In this document: one piece after another, positions 43,229-53,154 of the stretch
Numbering within the stretch: position 1 is the stretch's first letter
Layout of the letters: each line of letters begins with the position of its first letter
DNA from: Oleiagrimonas sp963821885
Lineage (GTDB): Bacteria > Pseudomonadota > Gammaproteobacteria > Xanthomonadales > Rhodanobacteraceae
DNA: 64,000 nt
NCBI GenBank assembly: GCA_963821885.1
Contig: CAWGFN010000002.1
Location: 124,001 to 188,000, forward strand
Reading direction: 5' to 3'
Position numbers and translations under genes: made by a program
Notes under the pieces: generated by a model
What the model was told of the DNA's origin: nothing
Databases searched by the model: none
The model's input: only the letters and a program-made list of their open reading frames with translations

Positions 43229-45825
43229 TCGATCACGATCTCGTCGGCGTGTTCGCGCAGATTGTAGTTGGAGGCCATCACCGCGCCGTAGGCGCCGGCC
43301 TGGGCGATCAGCATCACGTCGCCCTCGGCCGATTCGGGCAGGCGGCGGTCGTTGCCGAGGATGTCGCCGGTCTCGCAGATCGGGCCGACCACCTGGTACA
43401 GCGTAGTCGCTTCGGCTTCCAGGCGCGTGAGGTTGGCGATGTCGTGCCAGGCCTCGTACAGCGCCGGGCGGATCAGGTTGTGCATGCCGGCGTCGAGGCC
43501 GAGGTAGTGCTGGCCGCCCTTGCGCTTGTCCTGGGTCACCCGCGCCAGCAGCACTCCGGCCTCGGCGACCAGGTAGCGACCCGGCTCCATCCACAGCTTG
43601 AACTGCGGGTAGGCGGCCTTGACCGTGGCCAGCGCGGCATCCAGCGCATCCAGGTCCAGCGGCCGCTCGCCGGGATGCGAGGGCACGCCCAGGCCGCCGC
43701 CGATGTTGAGCACTTCCACGCTGCCGATGCGTTCGGCCAGCGAGGCCAGCTGGCCGTAGACCTCGCTCCAGTGGCCGGCGTCGAGGATGCCCGAGCCCAG
43801 GTGCGCGTGCAGGCCGATCACGCGAGCCTTGTGCAGGCGCGCCAGATCCAGGAAGTCGTCGAGCTGCTCCAGCGGCAGGCCGAACTTGGAGCCGCTGCCG
43901 CCGGTGCGCACCTTCTGGTGATGCCCCAGGCCGCGGCCCAGGTCCACCCGCAGCACGATCTCGCGACCGCTGAACAGGGCGCCCCAGTGCGCCAGCGGAT
44001 GCAGCGCGTCGAGCGTCACCGTGGCGCCGTCGGCCAGCGCCTGCGCGTAGTCCTCGCGACGGGCGAAGTTGGGCGTGAACAGGCGCGGCGCGTCGGGCGC
44101 GGCGTCGCGCGCGGCGTTGAGTTCGCCCGGCGAGACGCATTCCAGGCCGAAGCCGGCCGCGGCGACGGTTTCCAGGATGCGCCGATGCGGGTTGGCCTTG
44201 ATCGCGTAGTACAGGCGATCGACCGCGCGCAGGCGCCTGAGCCCGTCGATGCGCGCGCGCACCGTGGGCAGGTGGTAGACATAGCGCGGGCTGCGTTCGG
44301 CGGCCAGCGCCAGCAGGCGCGCGCGTTCGCCGCGCCACCAGTCCGGCGCCACGTCCTCGACGCCGCCGCCGTACAGCGCCTGCCAGCTGGGACCGAACAG
44401 CTGCGCATCGTCGCTGCGCAGGCTGCCCGCGCGCACCAGCAGTTCGTGCAGCCGCGGCAGCAGGCGGTCGACCACGTCCTCGTCGACCACGAAGGTCAGG
44501 TTGAGGTTGTTGGACGACTGCGAGATCAGGTGCACGCGCAACTGGCCGAACTCGGCCAGCACCGGCGACAGCTGGTGCAGCATCGAACGCATGCCGCGTC
44601 CGACCAGGGTCACCGCGGCGCACGGCGCGATCACCTTGACCCGGCAGATCGCCGCCAGGTCCGTGGCCAGCGCGGCGACGGCGTCCGAATCGAGCAGGTT
44701 CTCGGTCGGGTCCAGCGACACCGTGACGTTGGTCTCGGCCGAACCGATCAGGTCCACCGACAGGCCGTGGCGCCGGAAGGCGTCGAACACCTCGGCCAGG
44801 AAGCCGACCTGCTGCCACATGCCGACCGATTCCATCGACACCAGGGTGATGCCCGAACGGGTGGAGATGGCCTTCACGCTGGGCGCCGTATCGCGCTCCT
44901 GCGGGCCGATCTCGGTGCCTTCCATGTGTGGCTGGTGGGTGTCCCTGATCCACAGCGGCACGCGCGGGGTGCGTAACGGCGACAGGCAGCGCGGATGCAG
45001 CACCTTGGCGCCGGTGGTGGCGATTTCCTGCGCTTCCTCGTAGTCCAGCCGGCGCAGCAGGCGCGCACCCGGCACCTGGCGCGGGTTGGCGCTGAACATG
45101 CCGGCGACGTCGGTCCAGATCTCCACGCGCGCGGCGTTCAGCAGGGCGCCGAAGTAGGACGCCGAGGTATCGGAGCCGCCACGGCCCAGCAGCACGCACT
45201 GGCCGTCCGCGTCACGAGCGATGAAGCCCTGCGCGATAAGCACCTCGCCCTGCGCCGCCAGTCGCGCGGACAGCCCGGCATCGGGCGCGGCGTCGACCGT
45301 GGCCGAAAGCATGCGGGTGCGCGCGTTCTGGTTGGGCAGCGCCACCGCGTTCAGGCACTGACGCGAATCGACCCATTGCGTGGACAGGCCCTGCGCGCCC
45401 AGGAACGCCGCGCCCAGCGCGCTGGAAAGCAGCTCGCCGTGCGCCTGCACCTGCGCCTTCCAGGCCAGCTGCGCCTCGCCCTCGGGCCGTTCGCGCGCCA
45501 GCGTGCGCAGGCTGTCCAAGTGCGCGGACACGCGATCGGGAAGATCGATCCCCATCTTCGCCGCCAGCGCGTGATGGCGCTCGGCGATCGCCTGCGCGGC
45601 CGCCTCGCGGTTGGCCGCGTCCGCGTCCGCGCACAGCGATTTGAGCGCGTCGGTCACCCCGGCCAGGGCGGACACCACCAGCAGCACCCGCGCGCCCTCG
45701 GCGCGGCGCGATGCGGCCAGTTCGCGGATGCTGCGCCACCCGTCGACGCGGGCGACGCTGGTGCCGCCGAACTTCATGACCACCCAGGGGGCGTCGGCGC
45801 TGAGCGTGGAAACGGTGTCGTTCAC
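43225..45825 (-). CDS. lysAC: Bifunctional aspartate kinase / diaminopimelate decarboxylase
   Basis: An 866-residue fusion catalysing the first and last steps of lysine synthesis. The N-terminal aspartate kinase begins VVMKFGGTSVARVDGW and has ACT regulatory repeats at about 310-460 (TLVSMESVGMWQQVGFLAEVF, cut here). The C-terminal PLP decarboxylase starts near 490. Its PLP lysine is K543 in YYAIKANPH, and it has HAHLGSGI and the MEPGRYLV motif. Such fusions are typical of Xanthomonadales. As a kinase feeds and a decarboxylase drains diaminopimelate, coupling with murL and murD2 downstream ties lysine to cell-wall supply. Confidence 0.94.
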   Translation of the reverse strand: MNDTVSTLSADAPWVVMKFGGTSVARVDGWRSIRELAASRRAEGARVLLVVSALAGVTDALKSLCADADAANREAAAQAIAERHHALAAKMGIDLPDRVSAHLDSLRTLARERPEGEAQLAWKAQVQAHGELLSSALGAAFLGAQGLSTQWVDSRQCLNAVALPNQNARTRMLSATVDAAPDAGLSARLAAQGEVLIAQGFIARDADGQCVLLGRGGSDTSASYFGALLNAARVEIWTDVAGMFSANPRQVPGARLLRRLDYEEAQEIATTGAKVLHPRCLSPLRTPRVPLWIRDTHQPHMEGTEIGPQERDTAPSVKAISTRSGITLVSMESVGMWQQVGFLAEVFDAFRRHGLSVDLIGSAETNVTVSLDPTENLLDSDAVAALATDLAAICRVKVIAPCAAVTLVGRGMRSMLHQLSPVLAEFGQLRVHLISQSSNNLNLTFVVDEDVVDRLLPRLHELLVRAGSLRSDDAQLFGPSWQALYGGGVEDVAPDWWRGERARLLALAAERSPRYVYHLPTVRARIDGLRRLRAVDRLYYAIKANPHRRILETVAAAGFGLECVSPGELNAARDAAPDAPRLFTPNFARREDYAQALADGATVTLDALHPLAHWGALFSGREIVLRVDLGRGLGHHQKVRTGGSGSKFGLPLEQLDDFLDLARLHKARVIGLHAHLGSGILDAGHWSEVYGQLASLAERIGSVEVLNIGGGLGVPSHPGERPLDLDALDAALATVKAAYPQFKLWMEPGRYLVAEAGVLLARVTQDKRKGGQHYLGLDAGMHNLIRPALYEAWHDIANLTRLEAEATTLYQVVGPICETGDILGNDRRLPESAEGDVMLIAQAGAYGAVMASNYNLREHADEIVIE

Positions 45826-45997
45826 GGATTCGTCGATCGGATCGGGAAAGGAGACATCCAGTCAGTGTGACCGCAGGCGCGCAAAACGCAATCGACCCCG
45901 TCATGACACATCCACATGACCTTGCCGGGGCCGCGGCATGGCCATTTGCAGCCGCGCGCGATTCGCCGATTATTGTAGGGGATTCCCACTGGATGCC

Positions 45998-46879
45998 ATG
46001 GCCATGCGCGCGCGACGCTACTTCGAGATCGATGTCTTCACCGATACGCCGCTGATGGGCAACCCGCTGGCGGTGATCGTCGACGCCGAGGACCTGGATG
46101 CGCCGACCATGCAGCGCATCGCCGCCTGGACCAATTTCTCCGAGACCGCCTTCCTGCTGCCGCCCGGCTCGCCCGGCGCCGACTATCGCGTGCGCATCTT
46201 CACGCCACGCCAGGAACTGCCCTTCGCCGGCCATCCCAGCGTGGGCAGCGCGTACGTGGCGCTGGCCTGCGGCATGGTCGACACGGAGAAAAACGAACTG
46301 GTGCAGGAATGTGCCGCCGGGCGGCTGCCGGTGCAGGTGGAAGGCGACGGCACCTCGCGCGTGATCCGTGTGCAGGCACCACCGGCCCGCATCGGGCACC
46401 TTGGCGCCACCGACATCGATGCCCTGGGCGCCGCGCTCGGCACAGCCTTCGTGCGCGATCCGCGCTCGATCTGCAACGGTCCGACCTGGCTGACCGGCGA
46501 ACTGGCCGACGCCGCCGCGGTGCGTGCCCTGCGGCCGGACATGGCGGCCGTGGCCACACTGTGCATGGAGCTGGACGCGGTCGGCGCCTGCGTATTCGGT
46601 CGCGGGGAAGGTGCCGGCACCGGCGCGGACATGGCGGTTCGCGCCTTCTGTCCCGCCGACGGCATCCCCGAGGATCCGGTCACCGGCAGCGCCAATGCCG
46701 CCATCGGCAGCTACCTGCACGCCCTGGACGGCCTGGAGACCTGCGGCCTGCACTTCATCGCCAGCCAGGGACGCGAGGTGGGCCGCGACGGCCACGTGGA
46801 GGTGACCGTGCAGGGCGACGGCCGCGTCGCCATCGGCGGTCGCTGCGTGGTGGTCGCCGAGGGCCGTTTCCACTACTGA
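45998..46879 (+). CDS. PhzF-family isomerase
   Basis: A 293-residue member of the PhzF/diaminopimelate epimerase fold. The N-terminal FEIDVFTDTPLMGNPLAVIV, the likely catalytic Glu49 in NFSETAFLL, FAGHPSVGSAY and the late EDPVTGSANAAIGSYL are conserved family segments. Phenazine genes are absent, so it is probably one of the many PhzF-like proteins of unknown substrate. The first in-frame ATG before the conserved start was used; an ATG two codons on is equally possible and neither has a clear ribosome site. It is divergent from lysAC. Confidence 0.88.
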   Translation: MAMRARRYFEIDVFTDTPLMGNPLAVIVDAEDLDAPTMQRIAAWTNFSETAFLLPPGSPGADYRVRIFTPRQELPFAGHPSVGSAYVALACGMVDTEKNELVQECAAGRLPVQVEGDGTSRVIRVQAPPARIGHLGATDIDALGAALGTAFVRDPRSICNGPTWLTGELADAAAVRALRPDMAAVATLCMELDAVGACVFGRGEGAGTGADMAVRAFCPADGIPEDPVTGSANAAIGSYLHALDGLETCGLHFIASQGREVGRDGHVEVTVQGDGRVAIGGRCVVVAEGRFHY

Positions 46880-46967
46880 GCCGGGACCGCGGGCGGCCCG
46901 ACCGGTGGCCGTTGCCGCCCGTGCGGTCGCAAGGCATGCTGCAAGGGTTGCCTGGGGGAAACGTTGC

Positions 46968-48299
46968 ATGTCCGATCCAACACGCGGCTCCGGTTACCTG
47001 CGCCGCCTCGGCGCCGCATCCGCGGCGGCCATGGTCATTGGCGGCGTCATCGGCGGCGGCATCTTCGTCAATCCGTCCACCGTGGCCCAGCGCACGCATT
47101 CGGGCACCGAGGTGCTGGTGCTGTGGGTCGTCGGCGGCCTGCTGACCCTGGCCGGCGCGCTGTGCTTCGCCGAGCTGGGCGCGCGCCGGCCGCAGGCGGG
47201 CGGCGCCTACGTGTACCTGCGCGAGGCCTTCGGGCCGCTGCCGGCGTTCCTGTTCGGCTGGACCATGCTGATGGTCAATTTCTCCGGCAGCATCGCCGCG
47301 GTAGGCATGATTTTCGGCCGCTACGCCTGCGTGGCGGCGGGCCTGCCCGAAGGCCTGTCGCGCCCGGTCGGCATCGGCGCCATCGTGCTGCTGGGCGGCA
47401 TCAACGTGTTCGGCATCCGCGCCGGCGCGATCGTGCAGAACCTGTTCACGCTGCTCAAGCTGCTGGCGGTCGCTTTGCTGGTGGCGGTGGGCATCGCCTG
47501 GGCCGGCCAGGGCCATCTGGGCGCGGCCTTTGCCGCCGATCCGGCGGCATCCTCGTTGCCGCGCTGGGCCATCGCCGGGGCCCTGCTGCCGGTGCTGTTC
47601 TCCTACGGCGGCTTCGCCTACGTCAACACCATCGCCGGCGAGGTCCGCGACCCGGCGCGCAACCTGCCACGGGCGCTGGGCCTGGGCATGGGCCTGGTGC
47701 TGGTCACCTACGTGCTGGTCAACATCGCCTACATGAGCGCCCTGGGCCATGCCGGGCTGGGTGCCAGCCCGACCCCGGCCGCCGACGTCATGGCGCGCGT
47801 GCTGGGCGAGGACGGCCGGCGCCTGATCGCCGCGGGCATCGCCATCTCCACCTTCGGCTACTGCAACATCGCCCTGATCGGCAGCGCCCGCGTGTTCCAG
47901 GCCATGGGCGCGGACGGCGCCTTCTTCCACGCCGTGGCGCGCATCGACCCGCGCTGGCACGTGCCGCGGCGCGCCCTGCTGCTGGTCGCCGCCTGGGCCG
48001 TGACCTTGAGCCTGTCGGGCACCTACAACCAGCTGCTGGACTACTCCACGGTCGGCGACTGGCTGGGCTACGCCGCCGCGGTGGCGGCGCTGTTCTGGTA
48101 CCGCCGGCACCGCGCCGGCGCGGACAGCGGCTACCGCACGCCGCTGTATCCGCTCACGCCGCTGGCCTTCATCGCCACGGTGGCGGTGATCGTGGGCATC
48201 CTGGTGTTCACGCGCCCCGGGCATGTGGGCATCGGTCTGCTGATCATCGCCGCCGGCATTCCGGTCTACTACCTGTGGAATGCCCGATTCAGGCACTGA
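46968..48299 (+). CDS. APC-superfamily amino acid permease
   Basis: A 443-residue transporter with about twelve membrane segments. The N-terminal MVIGGVIGGGIFVNPSTVAQ is the substrate-binding unwound helix typical of the APC family, followed by FAELGARRPQAGGAYVYLREAFG in helix 2/3. GGGGGA precedes the ATG by about eight bases. The substrate is unknown; the LAT/cationic amino acid transporter-like subgroup is likely. It stands between the PhzF gene and the IorAB pair without overlap. Confidence 0.9.
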   Translation: MSDPTRGSGYLRRLGAASAAAMVIGGVIGGGIFVNPSTVAQRTHSGTEVLVLWVVGGLLTLAGALCFAELGARRPQAGGAYVYLREAFGPLPAFLFGWTMLMVNFSGSIAAVGMIFGRYACVAAGLPEGLSRPVGIGAIVLLGGINVFGIRAGAIVQNLFTLLKLLAVALLVAVGIAWAGQGHLGAAFAADPAASSLPRWAIAGALLPVLFSYGGFAYVNTIAGEVRDPARNLPRALGLGMGLVLVTYVLVNIAYMSALGHAGLGASPTPAADVMARVLGEDGRRLIAAGIAISTFGYCNIALIGSARVFQAMGADGAFFHAVARIDPRWHVPRRALLLVAAWAVTLSLSGTYNQLLDYSTVGDWLGYAAAVAALFWYRRHRAGADSGYRTPLYPLTPLAFIATVAVIVGILVFTRPGHVGIGLLIIAAGIPVYYLWNARFRH

Positions 48300-48350
48300 T
48301 CGGCCCGGCTCTGCAAGAATGAGCCCTCCTCGTCACGAACGCCTCAAACC

Positions 48351-48881
48351 GTGCAAGCGCAACCCGTCCCGCCCACCTCCGCCGACGCCATCCGCCCGAT
48401 ACCGCCGCGCAAGGGCATCACGCTCACCATCAACGGCGAGACCTTCACCCATGTCGGCGATCCCGCGATGCCGCTGCTGTGGTACCTGCGCGACACGCTG
48501 CGCCTGACCGGCTGCAAGTACGGTTGCGACAGTGGCACCTGCGGCGCCTGCACGGTGCTGGTCGACGGCAAGCGCGCGCTGGCCTGCGAGCGCAGCGTCG
48601 ACACCCTGGGCGGCCTGCACGTGACCACGGTCGAGGGCCTGGCCGGCCCCGACGGCCAGCTGCATGCGCTGCAGCAGGCCTGGATCGACGAGGACGCCAT
48701 CCTGTGCGGGTTCTGCCAGCCGGGCTGGCTGATGGCCGCGGCCGACCTGCTGCGCCGCAAGAGCACGCCGACCGATGCCGACATCGACGCGCTGCCCAAC
48801 CTGTGCCGCTGCGGCAGCCAGCCGCGCATCCGCCGCGCCATCCATCGCGCCGCCGCGCGACTGCGCAAGGACCCGGCATGA
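48351..48881 (+). CDS. iorA: [2Fe-2S] subunit of a molybdenum hydroxylase (IorA-like)
   Basis: A 176-residue electron-transfer subunit of the xanthine oxidase family. The plant-type [2Fe-2S] site is CKYGCDSGTCGACTVLVDG (about residues 55-75). The second cluster is formed by CGFCQPGW near 123 and LCRCGSQPRIR near 150. The combination of small subunit and a fused large subunit with Tat signal matches isoquinoline 1-oxidoreductase-like enzymes. The start is a GTG with no good ribosome site. It overlaps the large-subunit gene by ATGA. Confidence 0.88.
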   Translation: MQAQPVPPTSADAIRPIPPRKGITLTINGETFTHVGDPAMPLLWYLRDTLRLTGCKYGCDSGTCGACTVLVDGKRALACERSVDTLGGLHVTTVEGLAGPDGQLHALQQAWIDEDAILCGFCQPGWLMAAADLLRRKSTPTDADIDALPNLCRCGSQPRIRRAIHRAAARLRKDPA

Positions 48882-51139
48882 ACGACCGCCTGCTCCTGTC
48901 CCGGCGCCGCTTCCTGCAGGTGATGGCCGGCGCCACCGGCGCGCTGATCGTCGGCGTGCGCACGGCGCGCGCGCAGCAGGAGGTGGCCGGGGTACCGCTA
49001 CCCCTGCTCGGCGACGCCGTCACCGAACTGGGCCCGTACGTGCGCATCGAGCCGGACGGCCGCACCCTGATCGGCGCGCGCGATCCCGATTGCGGCGAGG
49101 GCACGCGAACCTCGCTGCCGCGCATCATCGCCGAGGAAATGGACGCCGACTGGTCGCGCGTGGAGGTGCTGCAGCTGGGCCCGGAACTGAGCCACGTCGA
49201 TGGCGTGGCGCACTGGACCTACGGTCACCAGCGCAGCGGCGACGGCAGCAGCATTCCCGCCGCCTGGCAGGACCTGCGCCAGGCCGGCGCGCTGGCGCGC
49301 TGGCTGCTGCTGCAGGCCGCGGCGCGACGCAGCGGCATCAGCGCCACCCGCCTGAGCTGCCGCGACGGCGTGGTGCTGGCCCCGGACGGGCGCCGTTTCG
49401 ACTACGGCACGCTGGTCGGGGACGCGCTCAGGCAGGCGCCGCCGCAATCCCCTCCGCCGCTGAAATCCCCGGACCACTTCACCCTGCTGGGTCGCCCGGC
49501 GGGCGACATCGATGCCCGCGCCATGGTCACCGGCCGCCAGCGTTTCGCCATCGACGAACACATGGCCGAGGCGCTGACCGCGGTGGTGCTGCACTGCCCC
49601 TGGCCCGACGGTCGCCTGCACAGCATCGACACCCGAAGCGCGCTGCGGATACCCGGCGTGCGCAAGGTGCTGCAGCTGAAGCCGGAGCCGGATCAGCCAC
49701 TGGGCGTCACGCCCATCGCGCCCGGCGTCGCGGTGCTGGCCGACGATACCTGGTCGGCCCTGCGCGGGCGCGATGCCCTGAAGATCTCGTGGTCGCCCGG
49801 CGCGCATGCCGACGCCTCCAGCGCGGCCGAGCAGCAACACGCGCAGGAGCTCCTGGAAAGCCAGGCCGTGCCCACCCGCGTGGTACGCGCGGACGGCGAT
49901 TTCGAGAGCGCCGCCAGGCACGCAGCGCATCGGGTGCAGGCGACCTACACCCAGCCCTTCACGGCGCACGCCACCGCCGAGCCGATGAACGCCCTGGTGC
50001 GCATCGAGGCCGACCGCGTGCTCGCGGTCGTGCCCACGCAATCGCCGCAGGAGGCGCTGACGGTGGTGCAACGCCTGACCGGCATGGATGCCTCGCGCAT
50101 CGATATCCGCGTGCCGCGCGTCGGCGGTGGCTTCGGCCGTCGCCTGGAGCATGATTTCCTTGCCGAGGCGGTGATGCTGGCCAAGGCCACCGGCAAGCCG
50201 GTGAAGCTGCTGTGGACCCGCGAACAGGACCTGCGCAACGATTTCTACCGCCCCGGCGCCATGCACCGCATGGAAGCCCTGCTCGACCGCCACAAGCGGA
50301 TCGTCGGCTGGAGCGTGCGCAAGGCCAGCGCCTCGGCACTGGCCGGGCGCGACGTGCCCGCCGATCAACTGTGGGTGTCCGAGGCCGACCCCGGCGCCCT
50401 GCCCGCCGGCCTGCTGCGGGACTACCACGCCAGCTGGTACGAGCTGGACAGCCCGCTGCCGCGCGGGCCGAGCCGCGGCGGTGCCGACGTGGTCGATACC
50501 TTCGCCACGCAGATGTTCATCGACGAGATCGCGCGACAGACGCGACGCGACCGGCTGGAACTGCGCATGGAGCTGCTGGGCGCGCCCAGGCTGCTGCCGG
50601 CCTCCGGACGCCGCGGACCGCTGGACACCGCGCGCCTGGCCAATGTCCTGCAGCAGGCCGCGGCACGCATCGAATGGGATCGCCGACGCACCAATGGGCA
50701 CGGCCTGGGCCTGGCCTTCCACCACATGGACGGCGCCTACTGCGCGCATGCCTTCGAGGTCTCGGTGCGCGACGCGAGACTGGTGATCCATCGCGCCGTG
50801 TGCGCGATCGACGTGGGTCGCGTGATCAATCCGCTGGGCCTCGAGGCGCAGGCGACCGGCGCCACCCTGGACGGCATCTCCACCGCACTCGGCCAGGCGA
50901 TCCATCTCAAGGGCGGGCGCGTGGTCGAGAAGAGCCTGCGTGACTACCCGCTGGCGCGCATGGCGCAACTGCCGCACGCGGTGGAAGTCATCAGCGTGCC
51001 TTACGACGCCGCGCCGACCGGCGCCAGCGCCGTGGCCATGCCTTCGGCCGCGCCGGCGCTGGCCAGCGCTGTGGAAGCGGCCACCACCATCCGCGTGCGG
51101 CGCCTGCCGTTGATGCCGGAACTGATGCGCAAGCTGTAA
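48878..51139 (+). CDS. iorB: Molybdopterin-binding subunit of a periplasmic aldehyde/isoquinoline oxidoreductase (IorB-like)
   Basis: A 753-residue large subunit. A twin-arginine signal (SRRRFLQVMAGATGALIVG, residues 8-26) sends the folded cofactor-bearing enzyme to the periplasm. Conserved GGGFGRRLEHDF, PLPRGPSRGGADVV (the PxRG motif) and the C-terminal GASAVAMPSAAPALASAV with the active-site region are seen; the usual late catalytic Glu is replaced in this last segment by Ser/Ala, so the catalytic residue needs alignment. Cytosine-type molybdopterin is expected. Partner chaperones (XdhC type) are not present here. Confidence 0.87.
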   Translation: MNDRLLLSRRRFLQVMAGATGALIVGVRTARAQQEVAGVPLPLLGDAVTELGPYVRIEPDGRTLIGARDPDCGEGTRTSLPRIIAEEMDADWSRVEVLQLGPELSHVDGVAHWTYGHQRSGDGSSIPAAWQDLRQAGALARWLLLQAAARRSGISATRLSCRDGVVLAPDGRRFDYGTLVGDALRQAPPQSPPPLKSPDHFTLLGRPAGDIDARAMVTGRQRFAIDEHMAEALTAVVLHCPWPDGRLHSIDTRSALRIPGVRKVLQLKPEPDQPLGVTPIAPGVAVLADDTWSALRGRDALKISWSPGAHADASSAAEQQHAQELLESQAVPTRVVRADGDFESAARHAAHRVQATYTQPFTAHATAEPMNALVRIEADRVLAVVPTQSPQEALTVVQRLTGMDASRIDIRVPRVGGGFGRRLEHDFLAEAVMLAKATGKPVKLLWTREQDLRNDFYRPGAMHRMEALLDRHKRIVGWSVRKASASALAGRDVPADQLWVSEADPGALPAGLLRDYHASWYELDSPLPRGPSRGGADVVDTFATQMFIDEIARQTRRDRLELRMELLGAPRLLPASGRRGPLDTARLANVLQQAAARIEWDRRRTNGHGLGLAFHHMDGAYCAHAFEVSVRDARLVIHRAVCAIDVGRVINPLGLEAQATGATLDGISTALGQAIHLKGGRVVEKSLRDYPLARMAQLPHAVEVISVPYDAAPTGASAVAMPSAAPALASAVEAATTIRVRRLPLMPELMRKL

Positions 51140-51157
51140 CCCGGCCGCCGCCGGACG

Positions 51158-52915
51158 TCACCAATCACCCTGCGCACCGCGGGCCGGCTTGCACCCCGGC
51201 GGCAGCGGTCCGCCGGATACCCGCGCGGTCTCGCACTCGACCGTCTGCTTGCTGGACACCGGCGGCGCCAGGTTCAACGGCTTGGCCACCGAAGCGCCGA
51301 CGCCCGGCACCAGCGGTTTCGCCGGCGCCATGTTCAGGCGACGGTCGCCGCTCAGCGCCGAGGGTCCGCTGGGTGGGTCGCCACCGCAGCCGAAGCCCAG
51401 CAGCCAGCCGCCGCAATGGACGCGCACGCCGTGGCCGAGGTCGAAGGTCTTCTTGAAACTCAGCGCATCGACCAGGCGATGCAGCAGCGAGGTCAGCAGG
51501 TCCTGGTTGGCGGGCGCCCAGTACTGGTCGAAGATCGTGCGCCGGTAGTGCAGGCCCTTGTAGTGCCGCGTCATCACGTCGGAGTTGCCCTGCGGCTGGC
51601 GCTGGATGTAATCGGGAACGCCCTGCGGACTGCCCTTGCCGGCCTGCGACTGGTCGGCGCTGCCGTGGCCGGGCTGCTTGACCGGCAGCTTGCTGAAGGT
51701 GTCGGACGCATGGGCCCAGGACGTCGATGACGGCGGCGCAGGCCGGGCCACCGACACCACCCGCGCCGGCGCGGTCACCGAAGCAGCGTGCGCGGGGGCT
51801 GGCGCGCTGGCCGGGGTGCTGACCTTGAGCAGATCGGGCGCCGGCGTCAGCTCGGGGCGGGTGACGTCGACCTTCGGCACCCGCGCCAGGGTGCCGGGCT
51901 CGATGTGGATGTCGGGGGCCAGCAGCGGCGCGGCCGGCTGCGCCTGCGAGGCCGCCGGCGACGGGCTGGACAGGGTCTGCGGCAACAGCGCCATGTCCTG
52001 CGGCTGCTGCGTCTGGATCTTCGGCCTGGCCGGCGCCTGCATGGGTTCGGGCGTCACCGTCGGGGTTCCGACGTCGATCGGCGGCGCGGTATCGGTATCC
52101 GGTGAGGTCATCACCGGCAGCACCGCGAGCGGGGCCGCCTTCTCGACCGGCACCTCGGGCCTGGGCACGCTGATCTCGATCCGCGGCCGCTCGACCGGCA
52201 CCGGCTGCAGCTCGGGCGTGCTGGACCTGGGCTGGCTGACCGGCTGCGGTTCCTGCAGGGCGATCTTCGGCGGCGGCAGCGCCATCTTCGAGGGTTCCAG
52301 CACCACCTTGGGCGGTGGCACCGACTCGGCCGGCACCTCGGGCACCGGTTTGGCCACCGGTTTGGCCGCCGGTTGTGGCGGCTTTGCCGCCGGCGCGGGC
52401 TCGATCAGCTTGGGCACGATCGGCTTCTGCGCCGTATTCACGCGCACCTTCGCCAGTTTCAGCTCGGTCACCGGGCGCATCGGCGGCAGTACCGGCACCG
52501 GCGCCTGGCGCGGCGCGCGCGAGGGCGCCCGCGCGTGGCGAGTGGGCGCGCTTCGCGGTTGCGTGCGGGCCACCCGCCGCGGCTGTGGCGCTACCGGCGG
52601 CGGCGGTGGGCGGGCCTCGATGATGCGCAGGTGGATGGCGTTCTCGTCGCCCTTGGGCGTCGGTTCCTGGTAGGCCGGTGGCGGGCGCACCAGCAACATG
52701 CCGACCATCGCCACCAGGTGGACCAGGATCGACAGCGTCCAGGCGGTCACCATGAGCCCGTACTGGCGCGGCGGCTTGCGCCAGCGCATCTGGTGCAGCA
52801 TCAATCGCGTGGTGCGACTGAAGCTGCCCCGGCCGGTGGAGATCGAACGTCGCGAATACGGCGACCAGCGATGGAGCTCGGTGATCGGCGTGTGCACGTA
52901 ACCCAGCGACTTCAT
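51158..52915 (-). CDS. Proline-rich single-helix membrane protein, function unknown
   Basis: A 585-residue protein. The cytoplasmic N-terminus is basic and Arg/Ser-rich. One helix (about 57-77, TAWTLSILVHLVAMVGMLLV) is followed by about 330 residues rich in Pro, Ala and Val, with KP/EP/VP pairs that recall a TonB periplasmic spacer. A compact C-terminal domain has four Cys (VHCGGWLLGFGCGG and later VECE, GCK). It is not TonB: there is no C-terminal TonB fold. Known only as a 'transmembrane repetitive protein' in xanthomonads. It may span the periplasm and clamp envelope layers. Confidence 0.72.
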   Translation of the reverse strand: MKSLGYVHTPITELHRWSPYSRRSISTGRGSFSRTTRLMLHQMRWRKPPRQYGLMVTAWTLSILVHLVAMVGMLLVRPPPAYQEPTPKGDENAIHLRIIEARPPPPPVAPQPRRVARTQPRSAPTRHARAPSRAPRQAPVPVLPPMRPVTELKLAKVRVNTAQKPIVPKLIEPAPAAKPPQPAAKPVAKPVPEVPAESVPPPKVVLEPSKMALPPPKIALQEPQPVSQPRSSTPELQPVPVERPRIEISVPRPEVPVEKAAPLAVLPVMTSPDTDTAPPIDVGTPTVTPEPMQAPARPKIQTQQPQDMALLPQTLSSPSPAASQAQPAAPLLAPDIHIEPGTLARVPKVDVTRPELTPAPDLLKVSTPASAPAPAHAASVTAPARVVSVARPAPPSSTSWAHASDTFSKLPVKQPGHGSADQSQAGKGSPQGVPDYIQRQPQGNSDVMTRHYKGLHYRRTIFDQYWAPANQDLLTSLLHRLVDALSFKKTFDLGHGVRVHCGGWLLGFGCGGDPPSGPSALSGDRRLNMAPAKPLVPGVGASVAKPLNLAPPVSSKQTVECETARVSGGPLPPGCKPARGAQGDW

Positions 52916-53102
52916 GCGCGCGCACCGCCTCCGGCGCGCTCGGCGCCGGGAACATGCTTGGGGGCAATCGGATCACGGGCCTGCATCGGGGTCCTGGTCT
53001 TCGGCACGCTGGCAAGAGGCGCGGTGAGCCGCGGAAACGACGGTCGGGCCATGATACCCGCAGGTCCGCATCACGGTCGGGGACGATCGGCTCGCGCGAG
53101 CG

Positions 53103-53132
53103 AAAAAAAGCGACCGGCATGCATCCGGTCGC
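53103..53132 (-). terminator. Intrinsic terminator of the glycine-zipper gene
   Basis: GCGACCGG / CCGGTCGC form an 8-bp stem with a 7-base loop. On the minus strand it runs into seven T. It lies about 60 bases past the stop of the gene at 53193. Confidence 0.85.
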
Positions 53133-53154
53133 CCAAACTGCAGTGATTTCGAGT

